From positions 17,652,607 to 17,716,606 of the forward strand of contig CM043877.1 of the NCBI GenBank assembly GCA_023846275.1: a stretch of DNA of 64,000 nt. Direction: 5' to 3'. The stretch's first letter is position 1, and each line of letters begins with the position of its first letter. Made by a program: the position numbers and the translations under genes. This stretch comes from Vanilla planifolia (Eukaryota; Streptophyta; Magnoliopsida; Asparagales; Orchidaceae). This document shows positions 52,301 to 61,900 of the stretch, piece by piece. Below the pieces are notes generated by a model. It ran no database searches, had not been told where the DNA came from, and worked only from the letters and a program-made list of their open reading frames with translations.

Positions 52301-55300
52301 ATATAAAATTGTAACTCGTAAGCCATTGGATTATTGGGTTTTTATCTAAGAATATATTAGGCCTAACTTTAACTTTTATTTGATATAACTCCCTTAACAA
52401 ATGATATGATCAAAAGCTCAATTATAAGTTTATTAGATCATCAAGAAATTCAAAAAATGAGAAAAAATCAGAGAAAACAAAAAAAATCGTCCCTACAACA
52501 CCAAGTTGCAAGAATCGTACCCACACGTGAACAGTATTGGCACGCATGCGGGAAGGTGCGGCATGCTGGAAACACATGCGGGATAGGCACACATGCCCAA
52601 TTCACAGTGCTAGCATGCAGGAATCGTACCCACACATGAACAGTATTGGCACATATAGAGATGATGATAATGGATTCCAAAGACAATTCGTTAAAAGAAA
52701 ATATTCTTAATCAAAAAATTCTAAATTAAGTGATAATCCAAGGACAATTAGAGATGATGATGATGACATCATCAATCTCACCTTTTTTATGCATGGGAAT
52801 CAACAGTGTTCTTTCAAGGTAGATATTACACTTAATTTGCTTATTTATGATAATACAGTGGATGCAAAGAAATTGGATATCTGATTTGAGCAATTAGAGA
52901 TATATATTTTTTCTCTGTACAACTATTCATCAAAAGATAAGATGATGCATACTCAATTGAATCTGATGAGTTATGCATTAACCTAGTAAAATGCTCATTT
53001 AAAAGCTGATAAAATTATAGAAATAATATGAAAATAACTTAAAAAAATAATTAAAGAAGAATTTTATCCTATAAGTTAGATGAAAATAAGATGGAAAAAA
53101 TGACATAACTTACAACACCAACAAGAACAAATGATACAATAATATACCATAGAATCTTGATGACAACTGTAAATTTGTGAATACTTATCGATGAGATGCA
53201 GACGTTGTTAAAATATATTATAGATTTGTACTATCTTATCGCTACTAAATTATTTATTTTCCCTATTTAATCTTTAAAACAAGCCAGTATATTCACAATG
53301 ACTATCGAAAAAAATAATTAATAAAAAATGGGCAAAACAGAAAACAAAAAACAAAAAACCAAAAAGTTTAAGTAAAAAAAATTAACTAATAAAAAGATAT
53401 TCTCCAACAAAGTATGCCACAACAACGAAGTACTGAGATCACTACAACAAAGTAAGACACATACAATAAAAATATTAAAAATTACATATTGAATTATCTC
53501 TAAAAAGTTCATAAAAAATAAAGTACTCATTGCAATTGAGATTGAAAAGGTATTTGAAACTTCTTTTTAAGTTGATGAAAAATTATCTCTCATGGTAAAT
53601 TCAAATGATATATCTTATGAAATAAAACAAAAAAAAACTCACCGTCATCCAAATTCAAGTAAAAAAGAGCTTATTAGTGCTATTATTAACGCTAGAAGCA
53701 ACAAGAATCTAATATCAAAAAATCTTCTGAAGAGATTAAACCTAGAGACTATACCGCATCCAAGACCCTATTTCTTGGAGTTGATTTATAAAAACCTCGA
53801 GGTGAGAGTTGAAAACTAATGCAAGAAAAAATTTGTTATCATCAAAGGTTATATTAATGATATTATATGCGAAGTAATACCTTTAAATATTTATCAAATT
53901 ATACTGAAAAATTCATACTTATGGGATCGAGATGCTATCTATTTTCAACGGGCACAACAACATCAGGTTAAAAAGGATGGAAAATGCTTCATTCTATCCA
54001 AAGACAAAATAACATTGATAAAAAGCATTGTTCGTGTTGACTAAATAAAGAAAATAATAAACACAAGCACAAATTATGTGTTACTAGTAACAAGGTTAGA
54101 GAAACTAATTGATGAGACTGATGGAAGTCTCAATCTCTCGAAGAAGATAATAAAACTAGATTTTGCAAAGAATTAATTTGAAAAAGAAGATTCAATGGGG
54201 TTCAAACTACAAAAAAAAAGAGACCAATGATCAAGAACTTAATTATAAGTTCATTAAATCATTAAGAAATTCAAAAAATAATAAAAAAATCAAGGAAAAA
54301 GACAACAATGAAAATTGTCATTTGTGACAGGCATCAAGCAGCGATGATTGTGCGCAAAGGCTTGCTGCAGCAAGCACTTTCCCAAAGCACGAGTTGTAGC
54401 TCACAGGTAGCAAGTCATGTGCGGGATGGTGCAACACAGAAGCCCGAACGCACTGCACTCTCCATACACATAGTTTGAATGCATGGTAAGTCAGTTAGTG
54501 TGTGCACAGTAGGACATTGTCTAAGTCAACAGCACAAATTTTTGTTTAATTTTTGAAATTTGTGATTTTTTGTCAAAATCTTATGTTTCTTATAAAAAAA
54601 TAAAAAGTATATATTTATAATAAAATATCATATCTAAACTCATATTAAAAAATAAGAAAAATGAATGAAACAACTCAAATTTTCTTATAAAAATCCCATA
54701 TTCTTGAAATTTTATCTTCTTGTCACAAAAACTCTCTTCTACTTCTTTCTTCCTTAACACATTGTCATTCTCATGTTTTAAATTTTACTGTTAACTCTAA
54801 AAATAAGATTTATTGTCAAAGGCTCAAGATAAGAACAAATCATAGACCAATCATGATATTAGAGTCATATGTGATTCAATTAGGATCAAGGAATGCAATT
54901 GGCCAACAAGGGTAGGAAGTTGATATGGTGTGGTAAGGCCAATAAAAGCGATAAAGTCAATGTGGTGCAACATGGCTGATAAAGGAGGTGGAATTGATGT
55001 GATGAGATGCCCACAATAAATGGCAGCAAAATCAATGACTTGTCTAGAATCAAGTTATTCATGTAGTTAGGGACTACCAAAGCTCTTTGACGTCTTTCTA
55101 TCAAGGTGGGTAAAGCTTCAATTAACTCACACGACATGTTCAATTGATTAAGTAATCTTGATATGCATAATATTTGATAGTATTGATGAAGCTTTTGTAG
55201 AGTCACATAAGGCTTCATTCAAATGAATGGTGCATGATTCCCATGTTTTTGAGTTGGAGAAATATGCCAATCAAAACATAGTGATGTGTGTTAACATTCT

Positions 55301-58300
55301 CGATATTCAATATAACACTCGATTCAATTAGTTAGAAAATTTCAAAAACAAATGAATGAGCAATGGACAATACAAATAAAGTTCTCATTCAACAAGAAGA
55401 TTTGTTGACTACAAGTGAGAAAAAATTTAGTTCCACAATATGAGTCTTAATGTAAAATTAATATAGCCTTTTCTTATAAAGGGATCAAATGATATAACAA
55501 ACTAGACAAGGATAACCAAGTTGGTATCATGTGGCAAGCCTTAAGGGCAACATAAACATACAAGGCCCAATAAGGGAGAGATAGATCCAATGTCATTTCA
55601 TTTCCATGACAAGTTTTCTAAAAGGTAAACTTGATGCTTCCTATGAAGTAGATGTCAACAGACTAATACTAGTCATGATCACCAAGTGACCATAGCACTT
55701 CCACCAATGAATTCCAAGATTATTACAATTTTCTCACTATTCTCAAGCTTTTGTGTTTGTAGTTATCTACGGAAAAAACAGAAAAGCAACCAAAATAGAA
55801 TGTAAATCTTAAACCATCCATGGTTGGAATCTATGCAACAAGCTAAACTTAAAAATGAGCTAACAAGATGGAGGAATTAAACATAGATGTGAACTAACCA
55901 GATTGCAGGCATATGTTTTCCATCATTTCTCCTGAATGGAGATTGTTAATCTTATGATCACCATGGAAAATGTGGAACTTGTTTTCCTCTGCATTTTCCA
56001 TGACTTGATTTTTCTGAAATATTATCACAATTAATACAGTTAGATCTACATTGCAAAAAGAAGTTATAGGCTTGCATTACATGATCTACAACTAGGATGC
56101 ATCAACATAAATAATTGACATACCACGCCATTAGGAACACCAAATAATGGTACGTTATTACTCCCCCTTGGGCTGGTTAACTCGTCTACCTCTGCACAGG
56201 AGGCATGTGCCTGCTCATCAGAATTGTCCCTCCTGCCACCATTACTCGTAGATCTGTGATCGTACATTTCAAATGCACCCCTTTGTTTAGGTGTAGCATC
56301 CTGATTGAATTTTTTTATGAACTCTTTAACTTTTCCCTTGACTTTGCTTCTTCCAGATGTCTTGTCTACTAAAGAGTGGGAAGAATCATGCATGCTGTTA
56401 TTGTTTACTTCAGCATAAATTGATACCCTTTCCTTTCTAATTTGTTTTATTTGGCCTTCAGAAGGAACCTCACTTGCTTTAACTTTCAAGGGTATATTAT
56501 GACTACCTATGGCCAAAGATAACATAGTTTGCTTTTACACAATATTCATAAAATTTATGTAAATTTATGTCGAAAGTTACTTGTTAAGAATACATACTTG
56601 ATTTGTCCATATCATCAACAAATAGCTGAGTAAGACTATTTATTTCAGAATGTGGCTCTCCATGTGAATAGAACATGATGTCGGGAGAGCTCTTCTTATA
56701 AGTGGCATTTGCATTAGAATTTTTGTTAGTCCTTTGAACCAAAACATCTTCAATCTGCTCACCACCTTTTTCTGTAGTAATACATGCATGAATTTCATTA
56801 ATCCTTCATGATCTTTTTCAGACAGTGTGAAATAAATGTAATTTATGCTTTGCAACACAATAGAGTAATGAAAAAAGTGTTCACCTGGATGTTTATTTGA
56901 ATCATTTTGAAGCTTTTTATCAGACTTGGCAAACAAAACATCATTTGCAAAAGTCGGTGTATAATCATCCTCCATTGCTTTTCTAATCATATCATTTTCT
57001 GAATTGTTCTTCTTGGTTACAGCAATATTTTTAGAAGCTTTGGTAACAGGATATAAATAATCACAGTGTTTAGGTAGTTGAACTTCTTGAACAATTACTT
57101 CAGGTAATCTTGTGAGCCCACCTTTGCATTCATTTCTAGCCCCCAAATTGGAAGGCATGACAAGCGTAACTCCTTTTCCTGCCCATTTATATATTGAAAA
57201 ATGGAACTGGTTCTTACTTATATAGGTATCTAAACTGTTAGTGCACTTTCCTATCTGGTTATTGATTGCCACAAAAGCATCTTCGGCAGCCAACGGAAAA
57301 CATTCAAAGCTATGGGAAGTTTCGCGAGCTAATGGGCTCTGCTGATGAGAGACAAAACCATCATTTCTTATGTCACCATGTCCTATAGAGGATCGTATAG
57401 CAAAAGCAGTGGAATAGGCATTTGGAGATGATGGAGAGCTGGAAGTATCACGTCCTCCATCGCCAATTCCAAACACGGAGTGGTAAGCGGGAGAACCAAG
57501 TGATGGATAGTCAAAACTGTCAGACATCTTCACCGATACACTGAAAGTTGGCAAAATTAGCCGTAAGTAAAACTCTGCAGAACTGCAAACATCTTGGAAG
57601 TAGATGGCAATCAAGTTAAGCATCTAAAAAAAAAACAACACCAATAAGAAGCCTTGCCGTAACCAGTGGCATCCTATGCAATAAATTTAGTAGTAATTAT
57701 AGAAGAACATAATTAAGTTAGTAAATCAGCATTGCCTGTCAAAGATGTTTACTTAAATAATTACCAAATTGCAAGTTGGTTTCGTTAGATAAACAACAAA
57801 TTTTAAAAGTTTAAGAAATTAAAGCTTGCAATTAATTCCCGTTTTCAATGATAAGCTATGTGAATTGGGAAGAGACCATTAAATAAACACCTGAACTTCG
57901 CCGGAAGCATGATGCTCGTATATAACGCACCTGACCGATGTCGACCGTTTTGGACTAAGGATATTTGGGTTCGGAGATGACAGTGATGGATCCAGATCGC
58001 CTCTTCTCGGAGAAGAACGCGCAGAGTCACTACTCAGGAAGATATCATTGAAGAAATCATCTCCCAGCTGCCGTCTCCGATCCGTGGAGAACCAACTCCC
58101 ATCACCGAACACCGGTTTCTCGCTCGATCCGAGATGCGATATGCGGGAGTCCGTCGAGCCCTCCCTCGGCCAACTCGCCCTAGAATGAGAATCGATCGAG
58201 TCCGCATGGCTTCGACGCGCCCCGTGGAACGATGCCCGCCGCGGGGGCCCTCCGAAGACATCTTGGAAGTCGACGTCAGAACTCCTCCGCCGCGGAGAGC

Positions 58301-58364
58301 CAGCAAAGGGATCCCGGAGTGCATATCCGAGAAGGACCCGCTCCCTCTCGCAATCTCTCTCCAT
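37299..58364 (-). CDS. JAC1: JAC1-like auxilin-type J-domain protein (10 exons, 730 aa)
   Basis: JAC1 is a cytosolic auxilin-like protein needed for chloroplast accumulation in weak blue light, downstream of phototropins. Ten exons on the minus strand keep one frame: 434+656+174+383+115+74+63+78+177+39 bases = 731 codons with stop, all with GT..AG introns. The N-terminal half is serine-rich and disordered-looking ([21 protein letters not shown]); a basic [13 protein letters not shown] stretch lies in exon 4. Exon 8 gives [18 protein letters not shown] and exon 9 the J domain (660-718) with the catalytic HPD at 693-695. The last exon encodes [12 protein letters not shown]. The protein is somewhat longer than Arabidopsis JAC1. 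Introns 5, 6 and 9 (5.4, 8.2, 3.7 kb) hold retrotransposons; the others are short. The start is the first ATG in frame with the family-like N terminus. Reading is open throughout. Confidence 0.92.
37338..41045 (+). other. JAC1-like intron 9 with a + strand copia remnant
   Basis: 37338-38330 is plain AT-rich. 38340-39080 is less AT-rich, purine-biased and unrecognised, perhaps a decayed non-coding repeat. 39087-40640 is the copia remnant. 40650-41045 shows nothing further. Confidence 0.6.
39087..40640 (+). mobile_element. Truncated Ty1/copia element in JAC1-like intron 9
   Basis: A left LTR of about 558 bases (39087-39644, ending AAAGCA) is directly followed by a primer-binding-site-like TTGATATCAAGTC (39645-39657) and a gag start with a KFDGQN motif. 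The middle (rest of gag, protease, integrase) is deleted. Reverse transcriptase follows: EQLDIK and LEEEIFM near 40010-40090, the YVDD box at 40250-40261, and the HWKTVK to LLHYL end near 40550. Opposite in strand to the host gene. No right LTR was recognised. Confidence 0.75.
41046..41222 (-). CDS. JAC1: JAC1-like exon 9 (J domain)
   Basis: 177 bases, 59 residues, starting ILWPESGWK and ending [12 protein letters not shown]. Contains the HPD tripeptide that stimulates Hsp70 ATP hydrolysis in the J-protein family. Confidence 0.95.
42046..42123 (-). CDS. JAC1: JAC1-like exon 8
   Basis: 78 bases encoding 26 residues, ending [15 protein letters not shown], a hallmark of plant auxilin-like proteins just before the J domain. 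Acceptor TTTCAG, donor GTAAGC. Confidence 0.92.
42213..42275 (-). CDS. JAC1: JAC1-like exon 7
   Basis: 63 bases, phase 0 at both ends, acceptor GTGCAG, donor GTGATA. Encodes a glutamine-rich helix ([17 protein letters not shown]). The donor is slightly unusual, so the 3' edge is the least certain in the model. Confidence 0.7.
44090..44608. repeat. Two-copy tandem duplication, unit about 263 bp
   Basis: Landmarks TTCATATACATAAAT (44121 and 44384), GTACAAAAAATA, GGTGCATTGCAT, CACCCTTTTTAT-type and ATATTCATCTTATATTT occur in the same order in both copies, offset by about 263 bases. Divergence is moderate. It lies just outside the copia element of this intron. Confidence 0.82.
45000..50080 (-). 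mobile_element. Decayed Ty1/copia element in JAC1-like intron 6
   Basis: Minus-strand order: LTR about 49840-50080, gag zone about 48420-49400 (a post-gag linker with [12 protein letters not shown]), integrase zone about 47200-47900, reverse transcriptase about 46100-46800 ([19 protein letters not shown] near 46480; the YxDD box has decayed to YISD), RNase H about 45400-45800 ([20 protein letters not shown]), LTR ending ATTTAACA at 45348. Left and right LTR zones share ATTACAATTATCCAAAAA-like text. A different family from copies 1 and 2. Outer edges are approximate. Confidence 0.75.
50447..50520 (-). CDS. JAC1: JAC1-like exon 6
   Basis: 74 bases between a GGCAG acceptor and a GTATGA donor; with the split codon it gives 25 residues ([18 protein letters not shown]...). 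Isolated between the two largest introns. Frame and splice fit are good; family match is weaker than for exons 8-10. Confidence 0.75.
52407..54866 (+). mobile_element. Truncated Ty3/gypsy remnant between direct repeats, intron 5
   Basis: A gag-like stretch near 52820-52990 (a Y--TVDAKKLD motif then F-QLE-Y and S-YALT) and a protease-end stretch (53592-54040) with the gypsy WDRDA motif and KDGK-FILSK are readable, with stops. No reverse transcriptase or integrase is present. A ~70-base direct repeat starts at 52407 and again at 54228. A primer-binding-site-like TGATATTAGAGTC lies at 54854-54866, after the second repeat. Possible arrangement: LTR, gag-protease, LTR. Confidence 0.6.
52512..52652. 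repeat. 32-base direct repeat with 109-base period
   Basis: GAATCGTACCCACAC plus the following 17 bases occur at 52512-52543 and, with one change (CGTG to CATG), at 52621-52652. The region is far less AT-rich than its surroundings and rich in CATGCGGG-like words. It lies in the left direct repeat of the gypsy remnant. Confidence 0.85.
55899..56013 (-). CDS. JAC1: JAC1-like exon 5
   Basis: 115 bases, acceptor TTTCAG, donor GTTAGT. Encodes [13 protein letters not shown] and onward. It precedes the 5.4-kb intron 5. Confidence 0.8.
56124..56506 (-). CDS. JAC1: JAC1-like exon 4
   Basis: 383 bases, acceptor CCATAG, donor GTATGT. It carries the lysine-rich [17 protein letters not shown] segment found in plant auxilin-like proteins. 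Confidence 0.88.
56598..56771 (-). CDS. JAC1: JAC1-like exon 3
   Basis: 174 bases joined in frame after a 113-base intron. Acceptor CTACAG, donor GTATGT. Encodes [15 protein letters not shown] and an acidic end (FVDDMDKS). Confidence 0.85.
56885..57540 (-). CDS. JAC1: JAC1-like exon 2
   Basis: The largest exon, 218 full codons, acceptor TTTCAG at 57541-57546 and donor GTGAAC. It encodes a serine-rich linker beginning [16 protein letters not shown]. Intron 1 is 390 bases. Confidence 0.88.
57931..58364 (-). CDS. JAC1: JAC1-like exon 1
   Basis: 144 codons plus two bases, GC-rich, starting [12 protein letters not shown]. It ends TCAG before a GTGCGT donor. Upstream minus-strand open frames in other phases are chance products of the GC-rich leader. 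Confidence 0.88.
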
Positions 58365-58720
58365 TTGGGGCGGTTAGCGTTCCCAATGAAACGAAGTGAT
58401 CCGAGCCTGAGATTAGGCTTGGGATAAAGAGGAAGGAGCAGGTGGGGCCGGGCGAGGAGGGCGGCATGTGGAGGAGATGAGAGAAGGGGATTCCCGGAGA
58501 GGATAACAGGAGCTCCAGGACTAAGACTTCTCTCACGTCTCTTCTTGCCTTCTTGGCCCCGCGCTGCGGGATTTCTTGTGGCGCACAGTACCAACGACTT
58601 CTGCGCTCCAAAAATAAACAGAAATGCCGCCAACGGGCCCCCATAAAGTGACAAGACACTGTCTATAATAAGTTTTTAAAATGTGTTTAAAAAAATTGCT
58701 TTATATGAGTAAATAGAACT

Positions 58721-58748
58721 ATTATTATTATTATTATTATTATTATTA
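58721..58748. repeat. (ATT)n microsatellite
   Basis: Nine uninterrupted ATT units, about 360 bases upstream of the JAC1-like start codon. Likely length-variable. Confidence 0.95.
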
Positions 58749-58805
58749 AATAAAAAAATAATTAAAAATTCTATTCCTAGAATGGTAGGTTAAGTGAATC
58801 TTACG

Positions 58806-58930
58806 TTTTAACTTATATTTTTTTCAACACTCTCTCTCTCTCTCTCTCTCTACCTCTCTCTACCTATATATATATATAGGTAGAGAGAGAGAGAGAGAGA
58901 GAGACTTGAAAAAAATTTAAGTTAAAATTT
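58806..58930. repeat. 125-base fold-back repeat upstream of the JAC1-like gene
   Basis: Two arms of about 60 bases are reverse complements. The centre is the perfect palindrome TACC(TA)7GGTA at 58861-58882. Outward come a CT run (58830-58860, with one TACC interruption) facing a GA run (58883-58904), then TTTTAACTTATATTTTTTTC facing GAAAAAAATTTAAGTTAAAA. The arms extend past the microsatellite into unique text, so it is a true inverted repeat, possibly a MITE-like element. Confidence 0.85.
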
Positions 58931-61900
58931 AAATCTAAAAAATGCTACTAAGATTCAAGTGTCTCCTAATATTGTTAATAGAAATTGTTGATTCACTCGA
59001 TGATAGAGTTATGTCAATTCTTCAATTTAAGGATAAATTTGTATTTTAAAATATATTATTAAAAATTTATGTATTTAATGAATATATTATTAATAATTAT
59101 TTAATAAAATTATTAATATTATGATATGATTAAAATATTATTTGATTTTTAATATAAAAATATGAATTATTTAATATGTTTTAAATAATAAAATTATCCT
59201 TTTTGTCTCTCATATTTTTATTTTTTTTATTAAAAATATGTTTTAAAAGAAAATTAAATAATTATACATTTAGAATTTAAAAGGATGTAACATAAGGAGC
59301 CTTAATAAACAAAAACTTTTAAATTTATTTATTTAAACATATTTAGTCAATCAATAGTAACTATAACAAAAGAATTCTAATTAACTTTTTGTTTTTATAA
59401 ATAAAGCTAGCTCGCTATGCTCTGACTTGACCTCATGACCTATACTTTCTGGTGGCCGTTAACCTTCGTTGGCAAGTGATATTATTTTTCTTAAGATGCA
59501 CGAATAATTAAATAGTTAAAATTATTTCAGCAGATTTTTAATATGTTTTTAATGTATTATTATCTTTAAAATATTTAACTACGATATTGTAAGTTCGTAT
59601 TTCATCTGCAAATCGAATTAATAACGAACATTTAAACACCACTTAATTAGTCTTCTTCATACTACTGAATTTAACCAAGAAACGATCTTGGTTAATACGT
59701 GAAGCAGATTTCGTGTCTCACTGGCAGGTCAGGTTATTTAAACAGATTGGTACTTTTTTCCCGACGAATATTAAATAATTGTGATAAAAAAACATTAAAG
59801 AAGGCACATGAAAATTATAATATGTGGACTTTATGTCTGGTTTTTGAAAATGGTTGAATTAATTTTCATAAATTACAATTTAAGATGTTTAAATTAAGTA
59901 GTTTGAGTAGTTTTATTTTATGATGTGTGATTCAATAAGGTGTTTGACCAACCTAAGGTTCTTTAAGGCTTTGAATTACTTTCTATTAATCTTTGACTAG
60001 ACTTTTTGTTGCGAAGCTTAAGTAAGGTATGTCGAGAATAATGAAATCAAGTGGGTTGATATAATCTAAAGAAGATTAGGTGAACGACTATGCTAAAAAT
60101 TAGAACATACAAAAAAAATATGTTAAAATAGTTAGAGGAAGGTAAATAATTATATTAACAAGTACTACAACTATGCTTAGGTCATGATATAGATGAAAGT
60201 CTTTAGTAGTGGAAGACATATTATTAACCTAATGAAGTCGAATGAGTAAAGAAAATTATAAACCCATGAAGACTCTTGATATTGTGACCTTCTTTTAAGG
60301 ATTACATTTGGACGTGCCAACATGCATAAGTTGTAAAATCATAAGTCTCAAATATAATAAATGTTAACTTGAGAAGCACACTAGAAAGTTTAATAATTGT
60401 ATGTTGAGAAGTACATTATGAAGTACTTATAGAGTGGGTAAGCTTAGAGAGATTCTAATCTTTGTCATATTTAAATTAATGAGTATTAATATAAGTATTT
60501 GAACATAAACTATATTCATTATTTTATTAAGAATAATATTTGTAAATTCTTTAAATGTTTTAAGGTTAAATTAGTGACATAGTATATACAAAATGGTCAT
60601 TGCCTCTACATTGATTGTGTACACATAGATAAGTATTCATCAAGTCAACAAGATTATTTGGTTTAGGAACTGTATTGTAACAATACTGTTAATAACAGCA
60701 TGATGTGAAACATTGAGCAAAGGCATGATTATTTGGTCTTAACTTATTGGCAACATCTCCTCACAAATGGCCTACCTTAATATGGTTCTAAACTTGCCCT
60801 CTATTGTTTGTGAGTTTCTTAATGTCTAAAGGCAACGAATGCCTAGCTATTATAAATATTTTTGGTGAGGACTTTGCTCGACATTGCTGCTTCCTAACTT
60901 GGCTAGAATCCATACAACATACCTTTAGCAATCTTAGGTGCTTAAGCATGATGTTGACATGACATTTTTTTGTTCGACTAGGTTAGGGTCTTAGTGCTAG
61001 ACATTGAAAACATAATAAAAAATTATCAACTTTTTTATGATGAATCTATAATCTTCCAACGTTTATAGCTTTTCATTGTCATCAATCATTTATGTTGTAA
61101 GCAAAATCTTTCAAGATTATATATCTATTATAACATAATAAAAATGTATTTAAGAGACTGTCTATCAAAGAAATAATCTTATTAAACATTCTAGTGAATT
61201 TCAAGGTTATAAAATTGAAGAGTGACTTACCAATTAATGTCATCAAGACAAATTGCAAATTTAGTCCATAAAATTAAAATTACAAAAATTTGTGTAACAA
61301 ACTCTTAAATGTAATTTATCGGTTTAGTTTATCCAAATATTTAAATTATATTTACTAAGACATAAGTTAGGACTAATGTTAACACAAACCATCTTGATAA
61401 TACACTTAACAATATTCTAGATTTTTTGGGATATACTACTTATGACACATGCATGAATATAACATACAAACAAACTATTAGCTAATTCCTAAAGTAACAC
61501 AAATAAAAAAGTAAAAAACATGACTACTTAGACTCTTATTTACAGCTCTCCCAAGGAATTGCCCAAGTATTCATCATTTATTCAGTTGTATCGCTTGCCT
61601 TTATTATTAAGAATGTAATGCTTGTAGTGTCACTAAATTATGAAACTATTTTTTCTATAAAAATCAAATCACATATTACAAGCTGTAATATAAAATGAAA
61701 GCCACAAAAAAACTATAATAATTTTTAAAGCCAATTTTATAATAACTAACATAATGAAAATAAAATAAAAATACCAATGTAAGATTCATGTCATGGCTAT
61801 CTTTACAACATTATTATAGTATCCTAAAACATGATTACCAAGCCAAATTAAAAATAGAAAATTAATGAGCTAGTAATTATTTTTGTTTAATATTCTCTTA

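Larger units (their letters stand above)
50521..55898. other. JAC1-like intron 5 (5.4 kb)
   Basis: 50521-52400 is AT-rich with no recognised content. 52407-54870 is a gypsy remnant. 54870-55898 has short GT-rich stretches and a TTGGTATCATGTGG word at 55531 that resembles a primer-binding site, but no LTR edge could be fixed. Confidence 0.6.

Noticed and set aside
54886-55218. 110-codon minus-strand frame in JAC1-like intron 5
   Set aside because: No recognisable domain; it lies in probable decayed retrotransposon DNA and matches no expected JAC1 segment.
58034-58659. Open frames of 97 to 206 codons overlapping JAC1-like exon 1
   Set aside because: They are in other frames of a GC-rich exon and match no family; exon 1 as called joins exon 2 in frame.
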